DNA of 9,558 nucleotides from Pseudomonadota bacterium (GCA_015486505.1 WFRP01000226.1:1-9558); one strand, 5' to 3'; counted from the first letter of the stretch, positions 1 to 7,027 are shown. Made by a program: numbers and translations. Notes: generated by a model not told the origin, from the sequence alone.

Positions 1-44
1 AACTGATCATTTCTGTTTATGGCAACAAAGCCTTCACCAGACAT
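1..44 (-). CDS. Possible start of a further downstream gene, cut by the left edge
   Basis: After the TAG of the last glycosyltransferase, an ATG at 44-42 opens 14 codons (MSGEGFVAINRNDQ) that run off the window without a stop. An AGGGG sequence inside the end of the preceding gene sits about 10 bases before this ATG and could act as a ribosome binding site. A second ATG at 10-8 (reading MIS) is an alternative start in another frame; many family 2 glycosyltransferases begin this way, but three codons prove nothing. The operon evidently continues left, yet the identity of the next gene cannot be read from so little sequence. Confidence 0.25.
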   Translation of the reverse strand, partial: MSGEGFVAINRNDQ

Positions 45-51
45 TTATCGG

Positions 52-1215
52 CTACCCCTGTCCCAACACGCCTTGTAATTTTTCGATAATCACCTCCCAG
101 GTATAGTTTTTTTTGACGAAGGTTTTTCCCTGCCGGCCCAGCTGTTTACGCAACAAGACAGGAAACTCCTGAACAATTGCTTTTAACTGGGCAGCATCTC
201 TATACCAGAGTCCGCCGTTACTGCGCCGGGTCTGGTCAACCAGGACGGCGCAACGATCAGTTACCAGGGTTGGAGTAGCGACGCTCCAGGCCTCCAGGAG
301 AATCAGCGAGAGGCTTTCAAAAGGGGAAGGGTTAATCAGCCAGTCGGCCGCCGCCAGCGCATCCCATTTATCTTCATCAGGAACAAAACCAAGGGTTATA
401 ATATCGGGATGGGGGGGGATTTCCATTACACTTTTACCCATTAAAACCAGCTTGCGGGGTATTTTTTCGCTCTCTCTTAATTTGATAAAGTCAGCGAAGA
501 GTTCATTACAGCCTTTGAAAATATCGATCCTGCCGACATAGAGAATAAAAGGCTCATTAAGAGCGTATTTATCCCGAAAACGCTGCGGTCGCAGCAAACC
601 CGGCGCTTCGATGCCGCAACCGATAACCGGCCCTTCAATACCGGCCTCCGGAAAACGCTGTTCCAAAAATTCCCGTTCCGCATAGGTATTAAAAACAAAC
701 CTGGGGGTCAACCGGAAAAGATCGTCCCAGATTTTCATCTTGAACGGCCATTCATCATGGGCGGTCGGCATTAAAATCGCTTTTTCCGCAACCAGCGGTA
801 ACAGGGTAAAGGGCTGATAAAGATAGGTAAAAAAGAAAAAGCAATCGTAATTTTCGCGCTCCTGCTCCAGATACTGCGCCAGAGCCCGGGAATTGGGCCC
901 CTGACGCTGAAGCCACTCCAACTCCTCGCGACGACCGATATTTTCCAGATTATCCTGAATGTAAAGGGTATAGCGATTAAATTCATCCATATCACGCGCT
1001 TCATCAACCGGAAAACGGTGAATCACGGTCCCGGCAAAGGCTTCGCGCCCGGGTTCATAATAGTTTTCCCAACTCAGATAATCGATCGCGCAGGTCGTCA
1101 GGACTTCCGTCTCATAAATACCCGCCAATCGCGTTGCGAATTCCCGGCAATGAAGTTCCGCCCCGCCGTTAACCTCAGCCCCGCAACGCTGCACGACAAA
1201 CGCTATCCTTTTCAT
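52..1215 (-). CDS. GT4-family (GT-B fold) glycosyltransferase, chain-extending candidate
   Basis: A 387-residue cytoplasmic retaining glycosyltransferase, normal length for GT4. The N-terminal domain begins MKRIAFVVQR and carries the GGAE loop near residues 17-20 that usually contacts the acceptor. The C-terminal donor-binding domain starts near residue 222 with YVGRIDIFKG (R229, K234 in the usual phosphate-contacting positions) and contains the EX7E motif as E300 and E308 in SPFESLSLILLEAW. The start ATG overlaps the TGA of the upstream GT4 gene by four bases (ATGA), which implies translational coupling. It is probably a hexosyltransferase acting on the growing lipid-linked glycan; donor sugar and linkage cannot be read from the sequence. 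GC content is visibly higher here (about 60% in two sampled 60-base stretches) than in the middle of the cluster. No frameshift or missing core motif is apparent. Confidence 0.9.
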   Translation of the reverse strand: MKRIAFVVQRCGAEVNGGAELHCREFATRLAGIYETEVLTTCAIDYLSWENYYEPGREAFAGTVIHRFPVDEARDMDEFNRYTLYIQDNLENIGRREELEWLQRQGPNSRALAQYLEQERENYDCFFFFTYLYQPFTLLPLVAEKAILMPTAHDEWPFKMKIWDDLFRLTPRFVFNTYAEREFLEQRFPEAGIEGPVIGCGIEAPGLLRPQRFRDKYALNEPFILYVGRIDIFKGCNELFADFIKLRESEKIPRKLVLMGKSVMEIPPHPDIITLGFVPDEDKWDALAAADWLINPSPFESLSLILLEAWSVATPTLVTDRCAVLVDQTRRSNGGLWYRDAAQLKAIVQEFPVLLRKQLGRQGKTFVKKNYTWEVIIEKLQGVLGQG

Positions 1216-2315
1216 TGCGAATTCACCAGCCTTAAAACCTCGCGCTCAAGATAGGGATAGACTTTCTCCGGCAGAAAATCCCGACGCCGAAGCTGCTGTG
1301 CGGCAATAATTTTCCGACGCAGGGTTTCATCATTTAACAGAATCCGGGCCGTCGCCGCCAGAGCCGGCATGTTGTTCTTGTCGTTAAACATAAACGCCGC
1401 CGACCCCAGGGTTTCAGAAATTGCGGAGCTGTTGTAAGCAAAGACCGGGATGTCAAACCACATGGCCTCGATCAGGGGAACGCCGAAACCTTCATGCTCA
1501 CTCATTGACCAGTAGAGATCAGCGGCAGCAAAACAGGCCTTAAACTTTTCGTCCGAAACTTTACCGGTCACCAATACATGATTCTCCAACCCGAAATCCC
1601 GGATTTTTTCTTTAATCTCTTCGTAATAGGGATCAAGATCTTCACCATGGCCGCCAACTATCAGTAAACGGACATCGGGCTCGACCAGCCGCAGCCAGGA
1701 AAAAGCTTCGAGCAGGTCGGTCTGACATTTATGCGGAGCCACCCGGCCCGTAAACAGAATATTCTTTTTGCCGTCCCGCAGTTTAGCCAGAAAATCATTA
1801 TCGACAGCGCCCGACATAAATGTTTCCGGATCAATTATAAGGGGTAAGCGCCGCGGCTCATTAAACCCGTATTCACCTAATTCCCGGCAATTATAATCCG
1901 AAACCCCAAGCGCGTTCTGAAAATCTCCGGCCGCCGCTTGCAACTCCTTACGACCGGCCAGCAATTTGTTGGCGAAATCCGGGAAATATGGGGCATACAA
2001 TTCATACGGGGTGATGTTATGATAGATCAGGGCTTTAGGACCCGGGTGGGCCGCGACCCAGGCGGTCAGTTCAGAACCAATTGCATGGTGATAAAAAAGT
2101 ATATCCTGGGATTGAGGTTTGCGTTTGTGAAAAAGTATGCCCTCTCCCGCGACCAGGTCATCGGCATTGAGAACATAGATGCTTGATTCCGCCCCTTGAG
2201 ACCTTAAATAACCACGTATGGCAATAACATAGTTGGAAATGGCATCACCATAACTAAGATTGGGCAATATTTGATGAATTCTCTTACCCTTGATGGCCGT
2301 AATAACTGAACTCAA
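1212..2315 (-). CDS. GT4-family glycosyltransferase of the O-antigen mannosyltransferase-like type
   Basis: A roughly 367-residue GT-B glycosyltransferase. The N-terminal part has a SYGDAISN segment and a YHNITP segment, both common in GT4 enzymes of polymannan-type and other O-antigen clusters. The donor domain has FTGRVAPHK and then the EX7E motif in SEHEGFGVPLIEAM. Two starts compete. A GTG at 2324 has only a G-run directly against it, whereas a TTG at 2315 follows GGGGGTGG with a five-base spacer and overlaps the TGA of the upstream methyltransferase as TTGA; I chose the TTG. The downstream GT4 starts inside this gene's stop as ATGA. It likely adds a sugar, perhaps mannose, to the lipid-linked chain. 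The assignment to family is firm, the substrate is not. The gene is intact. Confidence 0.9.
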   Translation of the reverse strand: MSSVITAIKGKRIHQILPNLSYGDAISNYVIAIRGYLRSQGAESSIYVLNADDLVAGEGILFHKRKPQSQDILFYHHAIGSELTAWVAAHPGPKALIYHNITPYELYAPYFPDFANKLLAGRKELQAAAGDFQNALGVSDYNCRELGEYGFNEPRRLPLIIDPETFMSGAVDNDFLAKLRDGKKNILFTGRVAPHKCQTDLLEAFSWLRLVEPDVRLLIVGGHGEDLDPYYEEIKEKIRDFGLENHVLVTGKVSDEKFKACFAAADLYWSMSEHEGFGVPLIEAMWFDIPVFAYNSSAISETLGSAAFMFNDKNNMPALAATARILLNDETLRRKIIAAQQLRRRDFLPEKVYPYLEREVLRLVNSQ

Positions 2316-3700
2316 TTTTTCCACCCCCAGATCGAATAATCCTGCCCGACGGAGAAAAATTTATGCGCTCCGGGATCACTTTTCTGTAAACTCAAATCAG
2401 GATTGAGCCGCTGGAGCTGACGTTCTCCAAAACCGCAATATTCGAGCAGAAAGTCAACCGTTGCCGGCGGCAGTGGATTACGGTGCGTAATATCGTAATA
2501 AAAGCGACAGGAACCTACGGCCAGATTCTCCGGATTCGGGGTCTCAAACAGCACCCCGCCGCCCTTGCGCAATACCCGATGGATCTCTCGCATCAATTTT
2601 ATCAATTGGGCGGCGCTCAGATGTTCAATTACGTGAAAACTGGTAATCAAAGAGCAGCTTGAATCCGGGTAGCTTTCAAGAAACTGGAAAATATCACCCT
2701 CAACACAGGGTAATTTTTTTTGCTGACACAGCCTTACCATTGCCGGATTGCTGTCGACGCCAACAACATCAAGACCCCGGTTCTGTAATATTTCAAGCCA
2801 TTCTCCGCGACCGCAGCCTAAATCCAGTATCTCCCCGCCCCCAGAACTTTCCAGAGTTTTTTCGACGTTTTCAAGGTTGACCTCCAGTTTTTCTTTGACG
2901 CTACCTGACTCACCGCGAAAACGATCTTCAAAAGCCAGATAAAGTTCATCTAATTCACCGTTATTCCCGGTTCCGGGAATAATTTTCTCCGCCAGAACCG
3001 TGATCTGGGAACGTAACTTCTGAAATTCATGCACTTTTATCCTTTTTCGCACAAAACCGAGTAAACAATTGTCAGCTGATTTAACATGTTCCTGCAGGCG
3101 CAATAGTTCGCGTTGGGTTTGCTGTAACTCCTTGATTATCAAATCATTTTGATAGTAGAGCTCATTTTCCACAACCTGCAGATTGCGTCTCAGGTTAGGC
3201 AAGCTGACAATACCCGTCATAATCTTCACAAGACGGCCTAATATCGGCACCTTAGCCATTAGCGAAAGCAAAAAAGGAAGCAACAAACCCTCTATTTCAA
3301 CCCCGGCCCGCCGCCCTTCATCGGAATAACGCAAACGTCCGAGTAATTCTTTTTTGCCGATATAACCTTTTCTCAACTGTTCCAGATAGTAATTTTTCCC
3401 GCTTTCATCCGGCCCGCGTTGCAAAATAAGCTGATAGGCATTTACGATAAAATCAAGATCATGAAAACGGGTAAAATCCTCAATCCTGTAACGGTCCTTC
3501 CTTTCCAGTTTTTTAGTTTCCGTACGTTCACTAAAATTAGGCTCAGGACATTCCGGCAGAGTTTCCCTGTCACTGGTAACATCCTGGTTTATGTGGCGGT
3601 CAAAGACCGCGCAGGCGCCGCCAAACTTTTGTTTCGCGGTATTATCAACCCGGATCATCAACTGTTCAACATCAACCCCGGCAATCGTACTTTGCAACAT
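2312..3700 (-). CDS. DUF4214 / coiled-coil / class I SAM methyltransferase fusion, candidate chain-terminating methyltransferase
   Basis: A 462-residue multidomain protein. Residues 1-70 are a charged leader with a DVEQLM motif at 10-15. Residues about 80-131 match DUF4214 (FIVNAYQLILQRGPDESG). Residues 137-170 are hydrophobic and leucine-rich, followed by a coiled coil near 177-206 with heptad positions L181, N185, I188, L192, T195, L199, L202 and V206. The methyltransferase occupies about 288-425: motif I LDLGCGRG at 292-299, acidic residue D316 in VGVDS, EGDIF at 334-338, HVIEHL at 356-361, and an ITHRNPLPP segment at 404-412 frequent in O-antigen methyltransferases. By analogy with WbdD, it may methylate the non-reducing end and stop chain growth, the coil setting length; no kinase domain is present. 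The start ATG has a strong ribosome binding site. It overlaps the next gene by four bases. Confidence 0.88.
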   Translation of the reverse strand: MLQSTIAGVDVEQLMIRVDNTAKQKFGGACAVFDRHINQDVTSDRETLPECPEPNFSERTETKKLERKDRYRIEDFTRFHDLDFIVNAYQLILQRGPDESGKNYYLEQLRKGYIGKKELLGRLRYSDEGRRAGVEIEGLLLPFLLSLMAKVPILGRLVKIMTGIVSLPNLRRNLQVVENELYYQNDLIIKELQQTQRELLRLQEHVKSADNCLLGFVRKRIKVHEFQKLRSQITVLAEKIIPGTGNNGELDELYLAFEDRFRGESGSVKEKLEVNLENVEKTLESSGGGEILDLGCGRGEWLEILQNRGLDVVGVDSNPAMVRLCQQKKLPCVEGDIFQFLESYPDSSCSLITSFHVIEHLSAAQLIKLMREIHRVLRKGGGVLFETPNPENLAVGSCRFYYDITHRNPLPPATVDFLLEYCGFGERQLQRLNPDLSLQKSDPGAHKFFSVGQDYSIWGWKN

Positions 3701-3703
3701 TTA

Positions 3704-3713
3704 CTCCCCCTCC
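3704..3713 (-). promoter_or_regulatory. Strong ribosome binding site of the fusion methyltransferase
   Basis: On the minus strand this reads GGAGGGGGAG, with the GGAGG core eight bases before the ATG at 3700. It is the strongest Shine-Dalgarno match in the window. It lies in the 47-base gap after the small methyltransferase gene, one of the few places in the operon where translation restarts independently rather than by stop/start overlap. It also fixes the start of the fusion protein, including its charged leader. Confidence 0.75.
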
Positions 3714-3747
3714 AAATTTGAGCCTAATCAATTGAAATTCTGTTCAT

Positions 3748-4326
3748 TTAACTGCCTGACCTATGACGATAAATTACCAGTTGGTTGGCTCCCGCAAGAA
3801 AACGCTCATACTTTACAATTTGCAAACCGGCCTTAATCCCGAGCTCCAGCAGCTCCTGATAACCTATTAGAGTCTGGTGTTCAGCCTGGGCCTCGGAACT
3901 GAAAAGACCGAGCCGACTTCCCAGGGTCAAAATAAATTCGTATCCCGGCGCCGGTGTAGTCACGACCAGTCTCCCTTGAGGCTGCATTTTTTTTGTTAGT
4001 CTGGTTAAAAAATCTGTCGGGTGGCTGAGATGCTCCAGAACCGCCAGCATAACGATCGTATCATATCCAGCTTGCGGAGGCCGACATTCTGAAAGAGAGT
4101 GGTTAAATGTATGTTCCGGGAAAAGACCGGATGCTGTCTCTATAGAACTTTTATTAATATCTATACCGGTATAGCTTATACCTTTAAATTTTCCGGCCAG
4201 CGCCCCGTCATCGCATCCGACATCAAGAATCCGACCCTTGATGTAGGGCAATGCGGCCTTAAATCTTTGTCTCCGCAACCAGGGTGAAAGAAGTCCCGAT
4301 ACCTGATTAGAATACACAGTTATCAT
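3748..4326 (-). CDS. Small class I SAM-dependent methyltransferase
   Basis: A 192-residue single-domain methyltransferase of the Methyltransf_11/23 type. Motif I is ILDVGCDDG (residues 33-41), with an aspartate at position 39 where the usual sequence is GCGxG. The acidic residue that binds the SAM ribose is D56 in TGIDI. LAVLEHL (94-100) and TTPAPGYEF (123-131) give the later strands, and a conserved EHQ at 149-151 precedes the C-terminal helix. It probably methylates a sugar, either in the repeat unit or at the chain end. A TGA in the same frame shortly before the ATG at 4326 excludes a longer protein. The ribosome binding site is weak: an AAGGGG lies 17 bases upstream. The gap to wzt is 49 bases and no terminator is evident there. 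There is no hint of truncation. Confidence 0.85.
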   Translation of the reverse strand: MITVYSNQVSGLLSPWLRRQRFKAALPYIKGRILDVGCDDGALAGKFKGISYTGIDINKSSIETASGLFPEHTFNHSLSECRPPQAGYDTIVMLAVLEHLSHPTDFLTRLTKKMQPQGRLVVTTPAPGYEFILTLGSRLGLFSSEAQAEHQTLIGYQELLELGIKAGLQIVKYERFLAGANQLVIYRHRSGS

Positions 4327-4375
4327 AGCTCATAATTTGTTAACCCCTTGGGCTGGTTCCCACACAAAATATTAT

Positions 4376-5581
4376 TCAAGTTACTTTACCGCAAATTTTG
4401 AGCTGGGCCTGCATATCACAGATTCCGCTGAAGATCGTATCTGCGTTCATAACAACTGCAAAAGAGCAGGCATGATCAATCCAATGATAACATTGATCTA
4501 TGTGGGTGGCTTCTGTATGCACTGCCGCGGTCAATGTGTATTTTCCAGCTCCGAGAAAGAAATCGTCAATCATAAATTCCACAATCTTACGCTCCCCGCT
4601 GATCCCTTTTATCTTTTTACCCAGATGATTTGAGTTGGTACCATAAATATCCTGTCCGAATCTATCCCTAATCAAAATCCCCAGAGTAATATCACCAATA
4701 TCTTCACGGATAGCCAGATAAAATTTAATTTTGATCTTTTGACGACTGACTATCACCTTGATTTCTTTACCATCCTCATCTAAAAGCTGTAATTTCTCGA
4801 TTACAACCTTCATATTTCCATAACAATTTTGCCGGGTTTCATCACCTGCGCTGGCGGAATCCGTTTGTTTGCTCAAGCTTCTGTTATAAGCGTTAATAAC
4901 CTGTTCCGGGTCTCCCTCCTCTACTACCGTACCGCGCTCAAGCATGATTGCCCGGTCACAAAGAACTTTTACCGCATTCAGATCATGGGAAACAAAAACA
5001 ATTGCTCCACCCTTATCCTTGAATTCTTTTATTCGGGCAATACATTTCTGCTGAAAACTGGCATCACCTACGGACAGGGCTTCATCAACCACAAAAGCGT
5101 CGGGCTCAGCATGGATCGCCGTTGCAAAAGCCAGACGCATCGCCATTCCGGATGAATACGTTTTTAAGGGCTCATCAATATATTGCCCCAGCTCACTGAA
5201 ATTAATTATGTCATCCAACCGAAATTCAACCTCTTCCCGGGTCAAACCGGCGTAAGTAGAGTTGAGAAATATATTTTCCCGTCCCGTGAATTCAGGATTA
5301 AATCCGGTTCCCAGTTCCAGCAGCCCGGTAATCTTTCCATCAATTTTTATAGTACCACTTTCAGGAATCATGACCCCGGTCAACAATTTCAATAAGGTTG
5401 ATTTACCGGCCCCGTTCCGACCTATAATGCCAACAGTTTCACCATTGTTAACGGTTAAACTTATTCGGTTTAATGCGGTAAATTTTTTGTGATACTGTTT
5501 CTTAAAAAAAACTTCTTTTAAGCGGTATCCGGGATGACGATAGAGTTTAAATATTTTACTTACGTCTTCGACATAAATCAT
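4376..5581 (-). CDS. wzt: Wzt-type ABC transporter ATPase with C-terminal carbohydrate-binding domain
   Basis: A 401-residue ATPase subunit of a polysaccharide exporter. The nucleotide-binding domain (about 1-235) has Walker A GRNGAGKST at 54-62, signature YSSGM at 142-146, Walker B with D166 and catalytic E167, and the switch histidine H199 in FVSHD. After a polar linker near 236-256, residues about 258-395 form a Wzt_C-type beta domain, with the recognisable IRDRFGQDIYGTNS segment at 304-317. In E. coli O9a and Klebsiella O12 systems this domain binds the capped non-reducing terminus before export. Its presence argues for the capped-chain route rather than the short KpsT-like route, whose ATPases lack it. 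The ATG at 5581 lies three bases after the TAG of the GT4 gene. The domain's ligand is unknown but should match the product of a methyltransferase encoded just downstream. Confidence 0.93.
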   Translation of the reverse strand: MIYVEDVSKIFKLYRHPGYRLKEVFFKKQYHKKFTALNRISLTVNNGETVGIIGRNGAGKSTLLKLLTGVMIPESGTIKIDGKITGLLELGTGFNPEFTGRENIFLNSTYAGLTREEVEFRLDDIINFSELGQYIDEPLKTYSSGMAMRLAFATAIHAEPDAFVVDEALSVGDASFQQKCIARIKEFKDKGGAIVFVSHDLNAVKVLCDRAIMLERGTVVEEGDPEQVINAYNRSLSKQTDSASAGDETRQNCYGNMKVVIEKLQLLDEDGKEIKVIVSRQKIKIKFYLAIREDIGDITLGILIRDRFGQDIYGTNSNHLGKKIKGISGERKIVEFMIDDFFLGAGKYTLTAAVHTEATHIDQCYHWIDHACSFAVVMNADTIFSGICDMQAQLKICGKVT

Positions 5582-5584
5582 GGT

Positions 5585-6730
5585 CTATTTTCCACATACA
5601 GAAAAAAAAGCTTTGACACTTTCGGAGGCGGCTTGAGCCCAGGTCAATTCCTCCGCCCGCTTTAGTCCGCGTCTGCACATACTTTGCTGTCGACCTTCAT
5701 CACAAACAATACTTTCTATGGCAAAAGCTATCTCTTCGGCGCTCTTTGGATTTTCCAGCAAAACCGCGGCATCGCCTGAAACTTCGGGTAAACTTGCTCT
5801 ATTGGATGTAATTACCGGACATCCGGAAGCCATAGCTTCGATAACCGGCAAACCAAAACCCTCGTAAAGGCTCGGATAAATCAGAACGCTGGCTCCGTTA
5901 TAAACCGCAACCAGTTCATCATCACTGATGTGCCCGGTTGCAATTACTCTTTTATCCAACCCCAACTCTCTAATCCTTTCCCGCCACAGCTTACTCCCCC
6001 AGCCGCTCCAGCCGGTCAGAATCAGGGGGATTTCAGTTTTGACTATGTTCATAGCCTCAATTAATGAATCTATATTTTTTCGCGGCTCCAGGGAACCGAC
6101 AAAAAGAATATATGCTTGCGGGAGACCTAAATTTTTTTTAACCTTGTCTACCTGATTTTCCGGCAAAACTTTAAAACAGGGATCGGCGGCTTCCGGAATA
6201 GCTTTAATCTTTGCCGCAGATATTTTCATTGTACTGCTTAATTCATCCTTGATAAAATTTGAAGGCGTTATGATTAAATCCGCCTCGCGCAAACGCCTTT
6301 CCAGAAAAAGATCTGCAAACCATACTCTTTCGCGGGGGTGGGCCTGACGCCAATGTTTCAGGGAGAGATCATGCAGAGTAAAAACTTGAGGTATGCGTTT
6401 ATTTATCTTTGCCGGTGTAAATGCGGTTTCGTGAAAAAGATTGAATGTCGTTTTCTCCAGACGCTTCCTTAATTTTCTTTCATACTGAAACCACCGGAGA
6501 CTTCGGGCGCAAAAAATGACCCCCTCCGGGAAACGCCGGATTGCATTATTTTTTTTTTGCCATTCACTACTGCCTGGCAATAATGGCATTTGGGTTACTG
6601 TTCTGTCACGCAGTAAATAACTTACATTAACATCCGGATTCTGTTCAATCGCAGAGTAGAGATTCCTCAAATAGCGATTAATGCCTGTCAACAGACCCAG
6701 CATCGGAATTGCGTCAACCAGTAAATCCAT
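5585..6730 (-). CDS. GT4-family glycosyltransferase
   Basis: A 381-residue GT-B glycosyltransferase with all the usual signatures: an N-terminal TGINRY loop (14-19), TLHD (118-121) at the end of the N-domain core, VGSLEPRKN (211-219) opening the donor domain, YPSLYEGFGLPVIEAM (285-300) with EX7E residues E290 and E298, and SLPEVSGDAA (313-322). It likely transfers a hexose or mannose onto the lipid-linked glycan in the cytoplasm; the exact sugar is not predictable. GAGAGA about five bases before the ATG at 6730 serves as ribosome binding site. The gene follows the longest gap in the operon (135 bases with hairpins) and sits between the two exporter genes, which are normally adjacent. Codons 59-62 include a run of ten A residues, a potential slippage site, but the frame is intact as given. 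Confidence 0.92.
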   Translation of the reverse strand: MDLLVDAIPMLGLLTGINRYLRNLYSAIEQNPDVNVSYLLRDRTVTQMPLLPGSSEWQKKNNAIRRFPEGVIFCARSLRWFQYERKLRKRLEKTTFNLFHETAFTPAKINKRIPQVFTLHDLSLKHWRQAHPRERVWFADLFLERRLREADLIITPSNFIKDELSSTMKISAAKIKAIPEAADPCFKVLPENQVDKVKKNLGLPQAYILFVGSLEPRKNIDSLIEAMNIVKTEIPLILTGWSGWGSKLWRERIRELGLDKRVIATGHISDDELVAVYNGASVLIYPSLYEGFGLPVIEAMASGCPVITSNRASLPEVSGDAAVLLENPKSAEEIAFAIESIVCDEGRQQSMCRRGLKRAEELTWAQAASESVKAFFSVCGK

Positions 6731-6865
6731 TGCGTCTCTCTCATGCCTGATAGCATCAATTTTTTGGCAGAAAATGTTCTGATAAGAGTACTTATTTGCG
6801 CCCAGCGGATTGCCCCTGGGTGCGGGTCAAAAAAGCCCGATTGGGTTGCGGGATTTGTTCCCGCA
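6731..6865 (-). promoter_or_regulatory. Intergenic region with two hairpins and a T-run
   Basis: In transcription order it holds: a perfect six-base-pair hairpin at 6864-6848 (GCGGGA, five-base loop, TCCCGC); a run of six T at 6834-6829 preceded by CGGGC; a larger imperfect hairpin at 6823-6798 (eight pairs with one mismatch, ten-base loop); then an AT-rich stretch leading to the GAGAGA ribosome binding site of the GT4 gene. CCCG of the first hairpin could instead pair with CGGG just before the T-run, a weak attenuator-like arrangement. This is the only non-overlapping junction in the upper operon with such structure. I see no convincing promoter. An RNA-stability or attenuation role is inference only. 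Confidence 0.4.
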
Positions 6866-7027
6866 TTAGAGTATCTTTGCTAACGCCCAGAATACCGCTA
6901 TCAGATAAAACATGTTTAACCATATCAACCCGTAAACTTTCTCCCGCCTTCTTATAAGTTGCCATAACGCGCAGGCACCACCGGCAAAAAGTAATGAGAT
7001 GGCTGTTAAGACCAGGAATATCTTCAT
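6866..7027 (-). CDS. 53-residue two-helix membrane protein coupled to wzm
   Basis: This short gene begins at an ATG (7027-7025) that overlaps the TGA of wzm as ATGA, the same junction used elsewhere in the operon, with AAGAG seven bases upstream as ribosome binding site. It ends in TAA at 6868-6866. The product starts MKIFLVLTAISLLF. A first hydrophobic helix spans about 3-24, a basic turn RRREK lies at 26-30, and a second helix rich in aromatic residues (YGLIWLNMFYLIAVFW, 32-47) follows; the basic turn predicts a cytoplasmic loop with both ends outside. The layout (helix, basic turn, LIW-type second helix) recalls the start of DUF2304 proteins, which often accompany DPM1-like glycosyltransferases, but it is about half their length and the match is by eye. 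It could assist Wzm or the membrane-bound family 2 glycosyltransferase. An overlapping 80-codon frame starting at 7034 looks less protein-like. Confidence 0.65.
   Translation of the reverse strand: MKIFLVLTAISLLFAGGACALWQLIRRREKVYGLIWLNMFYLIAVFWALAKIL

Noticed and set aside
1018..4633. Plus-strand open frames of 60 to 126 codons across the window
   Set aside because: All lie antisense to genes with strong family motifs, lack ribosome binding sites or domains, and run against the direction of the operon. The frame at 4337-4633, for example, is antisense to the end of wzt.
6731..6797. Internal promoter before the GT4 gene
   Set aside because: A TTGATG-like box is present but no well-spaced -10 sequence follows. 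AT-richness alone does not support a promoter.
6866..7027. Lipoprotein signal in the small membrane protein (AGGAC near residues 15-19)
   Set aside because: The residue three before the cysteine is glycine, not the leucine-like residue of a lipobox, and a second membrane helix follows. A two-helix membrane protein explains the sequence better.
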